A DNA stretch of 64,000 bases, from the NCBI RefSeq assembly GCF_035083965.1, contig NC_089739.1, forward strand, positions 4,780,198-4,844,197. The letters are read 5' to 3'. The DNA comes from Branchiostoma lanceolatum (taxonomy: Eukaryota > Chordata > Leptocardii > Amphioxiformes > Branchiostomatidae). Position numbers and translations under genes: made by a program. The notes under the pieces were generated by a model. That model did not search any database and was not told the origin of the DNA. It was given only the letters and a program-made list of their open reading frames with translations. This document shows positions 47,016 through 59,700 of the stretch, one piece after another (position 1 is the first letter of the stretch; each line of letters starts with the position of its first letter).

Positions 47016-50000
47016 TCACATGCCAGGCATGAAGAAGATTTGTTTTCCTAAGGTATGTTTGACGTATGACATCTGTAGGGGTGAGCTTCGCCCGGTATAA
47101 CTGTCATGGCTGCCTGTACTAGCAACGCAGTCCTCTACCCTTCCCATCATGCTCAGCAGATCTTCCACGCATGCGTACTCGGTAAAGACTCGCACTATGG
47201 CGTTCAGGAAGCAGTTTTCAGGCGAGCATGTTCTGTCTTGTACGATGAGGGAGGAGGTTAGTACGGGAGTCGTTAAAGGGGGAAATACGGTTGCCTGTGC
47301 CACGAAGAAGTCGCTGTTGTCCGGTAGTCTCGGTTCTTCGGGTGTCACGATGAGGGGACCGTAGCTGTTGAGACTGAAGGTTAACTTGAAGCCGTTCCGT
47401 CTCGGTGAGATTTCCCCCAGGACGTCGGGGTTGCCCATTCGCTGCGCCTCCAAGACAAGCTCCATGCAGGTCTGATAAAGGAGAACACAAAAAATTCAAA
47501 CATCATGATTATTTTTGACATTGTCAATGGCTTACTTATATCTTTCAAATGACGCACAACACCCGCATATAGAGCAACAAATGCCGTTAAGATGATATTA
47601 CTTCCCATCTCTATATTCAATGAAACAATTGATGACCTACAGCAACCATACCGTACAGCTATTGTCAGCTAAAATAGCCTAAACCACATGCAGCTGAATT
47701 ACATTACAAGAACGATATAATATTTACAATACGGATGACTAAATAAGTAGTATACTGAATCTAAGTACAGAAATAATTTCCCTTTCTCACCTGAATGAAG
47801 AACATCTTGGGCTGTCCCATGAGGCTGGGGCAGCGTGTGTGCTGGAAGTGTGACGTCAGCTCGTTGATGAACACCGGTTGTAGGTCCGTGCCGACCAGTC
47901 TACCCGAGGCGTCCCCATGGGCCATGACCACCACCACAACGGAACTGTACCGGCCGCTGAACTCATGGTACTCGTCGGACAGCGAGATCAGCGCTTCGAC
48001 GATTTGCTGACGGGGATAGACAAGTTGTTAAGTTAAGTGTAGATGAAATATTCACGTTTTCAAGGTAGAGTGGGAGTAAGATAAATCGATAGAGAGAGAG
48101 AGAGACAGACAGAAAGAAAGAGAGACAGAGAGAGGGACAGAGAGGGAGAGAGAGGCAGAGAAAGATATGAACAGAGAGAGAGAGACGGGTAGAGACAGAA
48201 AGAGAGAGACAGAGAGAGGGAGGGAGCAAAAAAATTTCAGAGAGACACGGAGAAAGAGAGAGAGAGAGACAGAGAGAGACAGAGAGACTCGAATAGACAA
48301 GAGAGACAGAGGGAGTGGTAGAACATGCTGCCTGATGTTTAACTTGAATTATGTAAGACATAGGAATTGTGTGTAATAAAAATGGTTATGAACAATACAC
48401 AATTACATCAAAGGAAGACTTTAAATTGACAGAAAATTATCGAATATCAATCACTTGCTGCTTTTACAACACAGAGGAAATTTGAATGTACTACTCACTG
48501 ATGACGTCAGGTTCTCCTTGACAACGATCTGGTAGCCCAACTGTCGGAACAGGCTGGCAAGGCCCCGTAGGTCCTTCCTCACGCTATGTCTGCACTTCAG
48601 TTTGTTCCGCACGATCTCGTTACAGATAATCAGGCAGATTCCCTTGGGCTGGTGGATGTCATAGACGGGAAACTGTCGCAAGATGAAGCAGGAAATGTCA
48701 TCAGCATATAATGTCTATCAATGATAACAACAACTTTCTATCCCGTCATCTTCAACAAGCACACGACTGAGGGTTTTTTTGCTTTGTTGCACCATCCGGA
48801 TAATTGCACGAAATACGCTGACAAATGGGATTTGTAGGTAAGCGGGTTCTACAATCAATCTATTTAGACATAGAAACATAAGCAGGTCTCACTATGAAAT
48901 ATACACATCTATCTGTATAGAGACTTTGATATGTGTCACTAAACATATCACATCTATATCTACATAGAGACCTAAACATGTCTCACTTAACATATGTCAC
49001 ATCAATCTAGACACAGAGATATGATCACGTCTCACGCACTAAACATATAACACATTGTAGTATTTACCGTTTTCAACTTCTCTCGAGTCATCCTGTTGGG
49101 AAGCACGGAGATGGCATCCGGGGACTGATCTGTGAAAGGTAAAAGAGTGTACAAGATAAGGACAGAGAGAAAATATCCTCACCCCCGAGGCGTCGCCAAA
49201 CGATACACAAAGAGTTGACCTTAAAGATAGGAACAGTGATGACAATGTCATCGCCACCTTTCTAGTACACACCGATGTTGCGATTTACACTGAGTGATGA
49301 TGGCCATAATAAGTAGTGCTTCTTCTTGCAGACTTAGCCCCTGGTATACATGTAGTGTGTGCCAAGTGTGGTCCAAGGGCTGTAGAGATGGACCACTTTA
49401 CCAGCTGAAACATAACGTGACACCACACACGACAGGATATAGAAAAATAAGAATGGTGTAATTATAGGTTTTGCAAAGGAAAGGCTTATTCTGTTTTATC
49501 CTTGGCCCATGGGCGTCGCCATGATAATCTGTGACGTCATGGGTCGGCCATCTTGAATTCTAACTTGTTTTCACCTGAAACATAACGTGACACCAGGCAC
49601 GACAGGAGATAGAAGGATAAGAACGCTGCACGAACCTCTCCACAGTGATTTGAGCGAGGCGTCCATGATGCCCTTGACGTAGTCGTAATCCTGCGTGACC
49701 TTGTCGTGTTCGGTGTCCAGGAAGATCAGCTCCTCACGCACCGCGCGGAAATCCAGCTTGATCCGCTCTCGCCTCTCTTCTAGTTGCCTGAAACGGTAAA
49801 ATGATGTCTTGTTTCAAAGGGACCTAAGCTAAATTAGAGCCAAAATAATGAAAATAAAAAAATCTGGAAACTTTATTGTAGCTAACTTGACATTTACTAA
49901 CACTGTTAAGCTCATTTGCGTACTAACTTCATTCTTTGAGCATTTCAAAACCTCGCAAAAACGTGCCGTACGATGATCCCCTTAGTTTCTCGAGCCTACA

Positions 50001-52818
50001 AAAACCCCAGTGACGATTTTTAGTGAGTTCTCACATCACAACGACATCGTGCTTTTGTATCATGAACGTCGCTATACATTGTGAGTGTTGTTGGAACTAA
50101 TCATGTATAGAAATAACTAAATGGATTGACTTTAAAAATCCTATTTTCGGGCCCAAATATTGGGCCCCTTTGATAAGCTGAGTTGAAAAGTTTGATGGAT
50201 TCTTGATAGATGCTTTTTTGTGACACATTTCTAAGAGAATGACAATACTCAATAGCATTGATGCCATCCTATGTAGTTTACCCGAGCTCCCATACTCGCT
50301 CTCCCACAGACATGTCTATATTCCGATTAGTGACTGACCGAGTGTGGGAGATCCGGTAAACTACATAGGATGGTACCCTAGATAAATACACAAGACAATA
50401 TCCCTGAATCATATTAGAATCTATTGAATTGCATAACCGCAATTGCAATACATGTTCTACACAGAGATTCATGGTAATGTTAACTACGCAAAATAACATC
50501 TTGGATAACATAATGATATATGTGGTACATGATGTGATAGAAAGCTTGATTGTAGGTACTTCATAACACTAAAGTTGTCTTAGACTTACCGTAATTTCTT
50601 TTTGGCGTGCCTCTGTCTTTCCTTCATTTGCATGAGTTCTACTCTTCTTTGGTCGAAGCCTCCTCGAAGGAACTCCTGTTCTGACTCGTCAAATTCTTTT
50701 TTTCGTGACGACAAATCCTCAAACTCCTCCGTCCTTGTGTAAAGAGCTTCTTGTGTTTTTGCCAGTTGTTCCTTAGACTGGTTGAGCATGTCTCTGATTT
50801 TGACTGCCCCTACTCTAGTTGATCGCAGTCGCTCTGTCATGCTCTTGATTTTTCTCTGAAGCTTTCTCTCTTCTTGTAGCAGTTTGTTTACCTCCCGCTC
50901 TGCCTGTTCTAACTGATCTGATGTACCCGAGTACTGGCTACTGAACTGAGAATCTTTAGCGTCTCGTTCGAACTCTCGAACATCTCGCGAGATCTCGTCG
51001 AAGTCTCGTTGGGCCGTCTGCACGTTGTTCTCCAGTTGGGTGATTTCTTCCTTCTTCGACTGCAGCATCTGAGGGGTGTCCAAGGAGGCGCGGCGCGTCC
51101 ACAAGTTGTCTAAGTTATTTTCGAACTGAGAATGAATCCGCCATTTTGTGGTGAGGTCGGTGATTATGCATAGTATGCCTATCGCTTTCGGTACTACTAC
51201 AAGGACAGGGAATCGCTTCTCGTTCGGTATCGCTTCGAACGCGTGCCCGTCGGTGATTTGCTTGTAATCGTCCGACAACAACTTCTCACATTGCTGCCTC
51301 CCCTTCACGAGGTCTCTTCTAACTGCCAAGAGCTCGGCGTTAAACTCGGCACTGATGGCAAAGTACGTCAGAAGAGGCGTGATCAAATACCTCTTGATGT
51401 CTGTGAAAAGAATCTTCACATAGTCGATCCTATTCAGGAGCATGCGCAGGTTTCTCACGACGTCATTCTCGTCCTCGTTATCGCGGTGGATGCCGATTCG
51501 CTTAGTTTCCCACGTGATCCACTCGCGCAGGGCTTTGATGGTGTCACATGACTCGTGGCTCTTTTTCGGGAGGCCATATTGTCGTCTACGCTGGGCAGCT
51601 ATTCCTAGCATTCGACTCACCTCCTCTCTGAAAAACTAAATTAAGTGAAAGAACATTAACAATGTCAGTAGAATACCATAATGTATTCGTTTAACTGTAA
51701 GATGTAAGCAAGCTCAAACCACCATTATTACTTAATCGCGTACAAGTTTGTGATAGCAGACATAAAAGGTCTTGCTTATAGGCGACTGTAGCTTGTGTTT
51801 TCCTATTGGCACTTGCTCTCCCATGACGTCTCCTGTTAGTGATACTTTAGATAGAACTCATCTTACTTCACAATGAGAAACTACAATCCGTCTACATTCA
51901 TGGCAAAATGCAATAGAATAAAGTAAAATGAAATAAACTCTGGCGCTTTAATCGTGTAAGTTGCGACAGTTAAAATCTGCAATGTGTTTCTCATGGCCAT
52001 TTGCTAACATTTTTCTTAATTTCTATCTGACAGTGTTGTAATTGTCCATACCTTGTCGTACTTGGCTTTCTCTGTCATGAGAGCCTGTCTGTAGAAGTGT
52101 TCCTGCATCTGCATCAGAACTCCTCTCTCCTCGTCTGACGCGTCCTCCATAGCCTCCTTCTTAGTCTAAAGGGTGGGGAGGGGGTGATGCACATATCAAG
52201 AAAGTTTCACATTACAGAAAAGGTGGGATCTTTTGTTTTTCATTGTTTAAGTTAGATTTTAGAGGCGACATTTGAACTGGAGTAGTCTAATGTTATATTG
52301 TTCTCAACTTAATAAGGTGGAACGGTAGTCAAAGATGTATATTATATAACTGTCGACTCATCACAATAAAACAAAATATTACAACAACATTTTCAGAAAA
52401 CAAACTTCCAAAACAATAATCGATCATTTCTTATCCCCCTTACGACACAACGACGAAAACTCATAGCGTAGACCTTAAAACATTGGCAAGCCACTGTCGG
52501 CCGATGTCACACTTATTGCAAGTACTAAGAGGCAAGGCCATTGAGGTTACATGTAGATATGGTGTACTGTCAAATATGACAACCAATCAGCATGCTTACT
52601 GAATTAATCATGAAAATACAACCGCTAAGCAATCTTCCAATAGTTGTCTTTGCTATCCACATATGCTATTACTCTCAAATGAAAGCATGTCAATGAAAAT
52701 CACTTTAACGAATTGAATTATTGATTATCAAATAACGATAACATTTACTTACATAGTTAGCTACAGAGTGACTCCTTGGTGACAAGTCACCGTTGAATGA
52801 ATCCATTAGAGACGACAT
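47016..52818 (-). CDS. Coiled-coil/caspase-like fusion, catalytic residues present
   Basis: Eight exons on the minus strand: 52753-52818 (ATG), 52052-52165, 50590-51635, 49636-49787, 49068-49129, 48499-48672, 47791-48006 and 47016-47471. They give 761 residues. Residues 1 to about 300 are mostly helical; about 220-450 is a strong coiled coil rich in E/K/R/Q. The caspase-like region is about 481-761. It has a p20-type strand (GICLIICNE), helix and strand (LFRQLGYQIVVKENLTS), catalytic His568 (VVVMAHGD) and catalytic Cys612 (FFIQTCME in place of the usual QACRG). A p10-like part follows (DFFVAQATV ... KQIFFMPGM). No clear counterpart of the second S1 arginine is seen, so Asp preference is doubtful. 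No CARD or DED is present. The start of exon 3 could shift by a few codons (AG choice). Confidence 0.85.
48085..48310 (+). repeat. GAGA/GACAGA purine-rich tract
   Basis: Low-complexity stretch of AGAGAGACAGA words in an intron of the caspase-like gene. The Leu/Ser-rich and Arg/Glu-rich open frames across it are artefacts. Confidence 0.95.
49402..49630. repeat. Duplicated intron segment next to an exon
   Basis: GAAACATAACGTGACACCAC at about 49405 recurs as GAAACATAACGTGACACCAG at about 49575. Each copy continues for about 40 bases through ACGACAGGA and ATAAGAA. The second copy ends a few bases from the donor of exon 49636-49787. Confidence 0.8.
49810..50165 (+). repeat. Dispersed 340-bp repeat, family C, copy 2
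   Basis: Aligns along its length with 20222-20575 in the same orientation (see shared words listed there). It lies in an intron of the caspase-like gene. Confidence 0.85.
50264..50373. mobile_element. MITE-like inverted-repeat element
   Basis: CCATCCTATGTAGTTTACC on the left is the complement of GGTAAACTACATAGGATGG on the right. Inner arms CTCCCATACTCG / CGAGTGTGGGAG also pair. It is 110 bp and intronic. Confidence 0.85.
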
Positions 52819-52830
52819 CTTAGTACGACT

Positions 52831-55800
52831 CTGAAAGAAACAATAACAGAAGATTTGAGTTGAGTTGTGTGTTGGGGCCCAGAAGGGAAAAGGAAACCAG
52901 AAGCTTTTTTATAGAAACATAGGGTGGCTATAAAAACTCTCTTTGCCAGTTCTTTAGATCTGCTTGGTGATTAAATCTTTTGTTCCTTGCCAGCGGTGTA
53001 CCCAAAAATAGCTAGGGGTGGTAGCTTTTAGCTAAAAATAAGGACAGAGAGAAAATGCCCCCATACCTGAGGCGCCGCCAAAATACACAATACTTGAGAG
53101 TAGCATCCATGTATGAGAACCATTCATCAACCTCATAAATATGTCCTTCTTGTAACTGTGTTTATTAGAAGGACAAGACGTGGTCCTGGTAAACGCCACA
53201 GTTTGTTCAGCCCAGTTTGCGAAACCTTTTAACACTATCGATTTAGTGGCGGGTTCTTTTGTAAGGGTTTGAACTATGGCAGAAGTGTAAACATGGCAGC
53301 CACCGCCGGGCTACCACTCTCCATTCAAAGTACACAGGGTCGTTTAAGTTACGTGGGAATGTTGATTGCCACCCTACTTAACCGTGCAAACGTGTAACAT
53401 TTAACTTTTAACCTTCTAAGGGTTTTGGTATAAATAGATTACTGGGAATTAGTAAAAGGTCAATCAATCAGTAAAAGGTATGATCATCGGTATTTCTAAT
53501 GTTCATGAACAGCTTTTGATTATTATGTGAAAGGCCTTAGCCGCGAAAAAAGACATTTAAAACGTATTGGTTTGCTAGTACATGTGTTATAAGATAGAAT
53601 ACAGGTCTTTATTTCAAATGGCTCACAAAAAGTTCTTTTTTTAATCTCTTCAAAATTATTGCAATCTCCAAGAGTAAATCAAAGAATTCTATTTTTGATT
53701 TTATATTTTTAATATACAGTTGACTATTGGCGGTTATTTTGAATGCTACTAGTTGAATATTATTCACTGAACGAAAAACAACACACCAAAAAAACAGTGT
53801 GCCCCCACCCCCATGTCCAAGTCAAAACATACGAAACATCTGATAGGCTAAAACACAGTGGGGGTGCAACCCGATATCCTACCACCATACATAACCAACA
53901 TTTCAGGGTTTTTCCCAGTCATCTACTCAATAATTTTTTCTTCGATTTTCTGCAATACACCTTTCTGTCAGCATATAGTTCAAATGATTCTTGATGTAAC
54001 CGTTTTCTTGCATATATAATCTTTGAAGTAATGATCAAATTAGTTGAAGGTCACCTATAACGTGGGAGGTTGCATTTCACCGCCGTTTTAAGATCGCTGC
54101 TGTTGGTTAATCTTTTTACAACAACTGGGGCATGCAAAATCACAACAGCTACTACATTTTTCTCTCTTGTGTGTCAACGATAATTAACAACGTGAATTGA
54201 AATCATGCAAACTATGGATATAATAAGCGTAGTTGATTTACGATAACCCTAAGCCAAGAAAGCTAATAATTTTGGTTGTGAACTAATGAAACCCTTGATA
54301 TGACACCGGTCTCCCATCTTGGATCACCTACATTTCTGACCATGTTGACACGCACTGAAAACTGTGTAAGGGCTTCCGTAAAGTAGCAACAAAGTATCTC
54401 CTAGGTATGTCCTGACAACAAAGTACACACCTCAAGATCACTCCAGCGTGTAAACGGTTTGCACTGTTTCTATCGCATGTCTTTCAAGACGCTCACAGCT
54501 CCAGAACATTGCCAGGACCCTATAGACATCCGTTCTTTCAGACACTTGTAGTGCCTAGTGGCACATAGGGCAGCAAGTTTCCTTGCTGTTTTGATCAGTA
54601 GCAGGACGTATTTTTACATGGAGGGGTTGCTAGCCATTCCCTTTTAACGTGCTCGAGACACATCCTCGAACAGGGGACCCCCATTATACGTCCCTTCAGA
54701 AGGACCGTCACAGCGCCAACCGAGATGGCTTCCCAAGATTGAATCAGGGTCTCTAAGCTACAAACTAATAGAAACAGGAGCTCAACTTTGAGGCTGTTAC
54801 CAGTGGAGCTACAGGGACATACCTTACTATAGATGTGACTAAGAACAAATTCTACAGTATTTATGCAAGTGGCACGTTAGGCAAAGTAGAATGTATTTAC
54901 AACTGTACTTATAGAAGTGTAAAGTATTATCAGAGAGAAAATAAATATGGTGCTGTGTATTTCTTATGAACAAATGGTTTGAACTTTTCCATATACACAG
55001 CCACTATACGGCTTGTATTACTTTTACAAAGGAAGCATAGTTTGCCCTTACCTTAGTTTCCTGATGATGGTCTGTGCTGGCCGTGAAGAAAGTTTTAGCT
55101 GGCCAACCTCGGTTGGCAAATCTAGTCAAAAATTGATTAAGCTGATTCAAAAACTTGTGATCACATCACCTAGCTTTTAAACCACGAGTCCGTAGCTTTC
55201 AAATCCATCCTTTCGATACTTAAAAGTTAGCAATTATTACATAATGTTTGGTGGTCAAACGTCAATCAAATTACACGAACAGATTTACAGAGGTTGTCGA
55301 TAGGTGTCCCTCCCTCCCTCCATTTTTGTTCCAGAAACTGCGACATTCTTACCAAGTGTTACTATGCGCCAATGACCCATGAGCCACTGCGAAGAAATTG
55401 AGCACCTTTCACTTCGACGGTTCCATTGTAATAAGGGTACTTAGGAATATTTTACAATATTGTATTCTCACTAAATCATATCAATATTTCTTTTACCAAT
55501 AATATTGTTTTTATTGTAACGCATATCAAAACTATGGATATCATATCGTGCTCATAAGAATTCTGAAATACGTTAATGCGAAATAATTTTTTTCTATAAT
55601 CATCCCTCGTCTATGCAGAAGTTCGCGTCGTCTTTTCAAGAACGACCGTAGCCAGTGTTTCTTCTTGTTTGTACAGTGGTACTGTTGTGAATACCTTCTA
55701 TTGTTACCTTCTCGCCTTACACATACACAGCCAAACACAAAGGAATTTTAAACCCTTGATGCAACTAAGCCGGTGGGGCATTAAACAGAATTGTATGGAA

Positions 55801-56792
55801 GCGTAAATGAATAGAGACTGTTGAAAAAAGCACTTGGGGGTGCCGCCGTTGTTAGGACTGGATATGTTACATGCATTTCTAACTAGGACATACACATTTC
55901 CTATATATTCCGCTAGGTGGCGCGATAGAAAACATCGACATTTATCTGACGCAATTCGTCGCAAAAAGTTTGGAAACTTGTTTTCGGTCCTATATGAACA
56001 AGAAGAATCATAGTAGAAAACATCATATATCCCACACCACATTTATTTCTGTTCCTAATGAACAACTAACGAATTATACATAAGAAAGCATCTACTTTTC
56101 ATCTGACTGTAGATTCGTCGCAAATGAGTTTGGAGACTTGATTTTGGTCATTGATGGATAAAAAGAATAGCTGGAGAAATCATATATACCACACCGCATT
56201 GATTTCTATTCCTAAGTAACAGCTAGCGAATTAAAAATGTCAAAATTTACATCTAAGAACAGTCACATACATTGCATGACTTTTCTTGATCTACGACAAC
56301 TGTGCGATGCATCCACGACTTTTACCAAGACGATGTTACTGTTACCTGTCTTATGTCTGTCGTACACCTGTCGTACGGCATTATGTGACAGGGTCTTCAA
56401 TGACGACAACACAGACGATTATGTGTCTGCGTGTTATTAAGTAAATAAAGCATCTAAAAGGACTAATTAGTGATATTACATTATAAACCACAAGTAGGTA
56501 GATAGTTGGCCTTTAAGTCAAAGATAAGATTAAGTCAAGCGTATATCGAAAGTCTCCAATCCAATTCAAGTATGGTGTCAATAGTACTAGTATTTGTAAA
56601 ATATACCACAATGCAAAAGTGCACATTTCTTATGCGCATCGTATATGTTACACTGCTATACGATTTCACTGATGCTAAGATGTGTACAGCGTAACATTGA
56701 AATGCCTTATCATTACGTATTCTGCTTGCTTTTTGTTCAACAAATGGCTCGGAATGGGCTTTAATCTCAAAACATCCTTACAAAATTGAATT
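52831..56792. other. Intergenic between the two caspase-like genes
   Basis: The upstream gene's 5' exon begins after an acceptor at 52831-52833. The region holds a dispersed stretch at 53030-53100, similar to 49150-49215 (AAGGACAGAGAGAAAAT, GAGGCG.CGCCAAA). It also holds a SINE (54525-54835) and A+T-rich DNA. TTTATT at 56042 is a possible distant poly(A) signal for the downstream gene. No convincing coding exon is seen. Confidence 0.6.
54525..54835 (-). mobile_element. tRNA-derived SINE, minus strand, near full length
   Basis: On the minus strand it starts with GTAGCTCCACTGGTAACAG (box A), with GATTCAATC as a weak box B. TCCTTCTGAAGGGACG, ATGGGGGTCCC, GAGGATGTGTCTCGAGCACG and CACGTTAAAAGG follow. 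Next come GCTAGCAACCCCTCC, CAGCAAGGAAACTTGCTGCC and CACTACAAGTGTC. Its two ends match the plus-strand copy at 17341-17625. Confidence 0.88.
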
Positions 56793-59700
56793 TTAAACCC
56801 CAGGGAAGAAAAACAACTTCTTCGATGGAAAACACAAGTATGAGAGACCGTTATCTGTGGTCGAACCATGCGAGTTCTGTTCGTCTTCTGCGTCTGCGCA
56901 GTTGCCATCGCAAACAGGTGCAGCCTTGACGCTACTGCGCATGTGCAGCTCGTGGCGCACACGGTGGAGTATTGTCGTGAAATCTTCCGTTGCCGCAAAA
57001 TGTGTGAAATATTTGACAAATGTCTGTGCAGCTAGTGTGCCTTGAACTGAGTCCTCGCATAAGAGATACCCATAGGACGGGCAGCACGCAACGAAGACGT
57101 CACTTTTGGACGTCCCACCTTGGTTGTTTCCGCCATCTTTGTCATCCTCGTTATCGTTTGGCAAGTCAGGCTCGTAGAATCTGCTGTAGAAGTCGTCGTC
57201 GTTGGTGGTATTGACGTCATCTCCGGAAGGAGTGTCCATCAACAGGAACAGCGTCGGCTTTCCCTTCATCTTCTTGGCAAATGCATCCTGGGAATAATAA
57301 AAGCGGATACCGCTTAGCAGAAAGTTTGTTCCATTTGACACCAAAGCTCATACATGATACTGCATACGATTAAATATGAACGTCTGGGACGCCATATTGG
57401 TGGGGTGGATAGATCCAAGATGGCGACTACGCACAATAAAGGAATAATTAAAAGGATGTCTGAAGCTCTCTAAACAATAGGGATCGAACTAATGAATAAA
57501 GAGGACATATCGACAGTTCTCCAACCAATCAACGGAGTGGGCGGTAAATGACGTCACAGTCACGTGACTGCAGACAAGCTATCCTTTCATACCTCGAATT
57601 GTGCCATGAAGTCCCGATGTGAGATTCCCTGTTTGTCGGAGCCGTGCAGGCGACGGTCATGTCCCGGGCTCAGTACCACCACCACCAGCGCGCTGCATCC
57701 TGGGAAGTTGTCCTCCGCCAATCGGGAGGCCTGATTCTCCATCTCCTGGCGAGAGAACAAAATGGCGTCTGGTCACGTGCTTTTAGAGTTAATCGTTTGA
57801 GCTGTCATTTGACCTAACATGTTGATTGCGGACAGAGCGTACAATCTTGAATGAAAGCGATAACGCGATCGACCGTTGTAGTCTCGTCGATAACAACTGT
57901 TTGCTTGCAGTATACAACTTGCAAGCCTTCAAAACACAGTGACCGCTTTCTTCTGTCATAATCATCTTCATCTTTCACCAACTTACGAATACTTCAATCC
58001 CTAGAAGTGGTCAACTATGACCTTGCATTGAACAAACCCATTAAAAAACAATTTGAATATGTCTGTAACTCTCGCGAGTGTATGTTCTGGAGTGATTCAG
58101 GTCATTATTGGTCCCGAAGAAGGCGACAGTGTTCGTTAAAAATTTGATCCGTGAATACCTTTATGTTAGTATTGGAAGAAAGTTTAGTATTGTATTATGA
58201 TTACTACCAACACAGATGAACTTCTATGAAAAACACACACACAAAAAAAAACAATGGCTTTAGGAGAACAAAAGTAACATCTTAATGTCCTACCGAGGCA
58301 GTAATGTTTTCTTCCAAGGTCACGGCGAACCCCAGCTGCTCAAACACGTCCGTCAGATGTCTGACGTCACGATAGTCGTCATACATGGTGCAGTGGGAGT
58401 CGTTATTGATGATGATGGCCCTGCCGCGAGGGTGTGACGTCATCTCGTACCATGCCTCGCCTCTCTTTGAACAAATCAAAATAAATTTTTGCTTATCAAT
58501 ATTTCTTAGAGTAATGATAGTCTAACCTACTTTTTTGAGCCCTGGAAACCCCATAAGGCAACCACAATACACTCTACTTCACGTTACAATATCAAAATTT
58601 ATTACTCTGAATAGAAAAACATTTTTTCTTATAGTTGACATTCTAAGGCAGTGTGTATGTTATAAGTTTTAAAGTTTCATCTGACAAAAGTGATTCTTGA
58701 CATGAGATTTGCAGTAACCTTTACAATTTGAAGTTAATTTATTAAGTCGAAAACATTTCATTTGTCATTTACTTCTAAGGAAACTTTGTATTAAATATTC
58801 CATATGATGTTTCTGTTTACATCAGACATTTCTAGGACGTACCTTTTTGAGGTCACTGACCCTGACCTCGTTTGGCCTTACCCTCACGCCCCTCTCCGAG
58901 TCCACCCCTCCGTCTACCTGCCATTGGATTCGCCTGACCTGTTCCACGTTCCTCATGGCGTAAAGGTAATCTGTGTGTAGCGAGTGTAACTTCAGCTCCA
59001 CATTCGCAGCAGACGCATTCAGATCTTGCAACCTCTTTCTAGCGCTGTCTCGCTCTCTCTCCAAAGTCTCGCGCAGCTTGGCGAGACCTGTGATCCTCCG
59101 CCTGTCGTCTGCAATCTCCAAGGTGATACTGACGAGGTTGTGCTCGGATTTCTCGTACCAGTCTTTGACTCTGTATTTTTCCTCGAGCTTCTTTCTCTTG
59201 TCGTTGATTTTGATCTGATTTCTGTCAAAATCAACGACGACTTTTCTCTGTTCGGCTTTTATCTTGTCTCTCTTGTAGTCTCGCTTGTTCGGTATGTTAC
59301 GGAGTTCGTCTTTTATTTCGACCGCCATTTTCTGAAGCTTCGTCCGTTCCCATAGCAACCCGTCTAACTGCAATTCTAGCACTTCAATTTCCTCATGAAT
59401 CCCTATAACCAAATTGATAAAACAGAATATCAGTTTAAATTTAAGTTACAATTTCCAGACACTAAACTAAATATTTAACACAAAATCCAAAATATTGCTT
59501 TACCTTTTTGTTGAGAAATGACAGCTTTTACTCTTTCCAATCCTGCGACGTTGTGACGTAATCTCGTCTCGCGATCAGCCATTTCTCGCGTGACTGCGAC
59601 GATCCTCTCGCTGATGTCATCAATGACGTGACGCCGTTGCATCTCCTGTCGTCTGACCAACCAGCGACGCTGCTCAACCTCCTCAAGCTTGTTTCGATAT

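Noticed and set aside
48052-48376. Leu/Ser-rich and Arg/Glu-rich open frames
   Set aside because: They arise from the GAGA/GACAGA low-complexity tract in an intron of the caspase-like gene.
51243-51551. Plus-strand open frame of 102 residues
   Set aside because: It is the antisense shadow of the long coiled-coil exon at 50590-51635.
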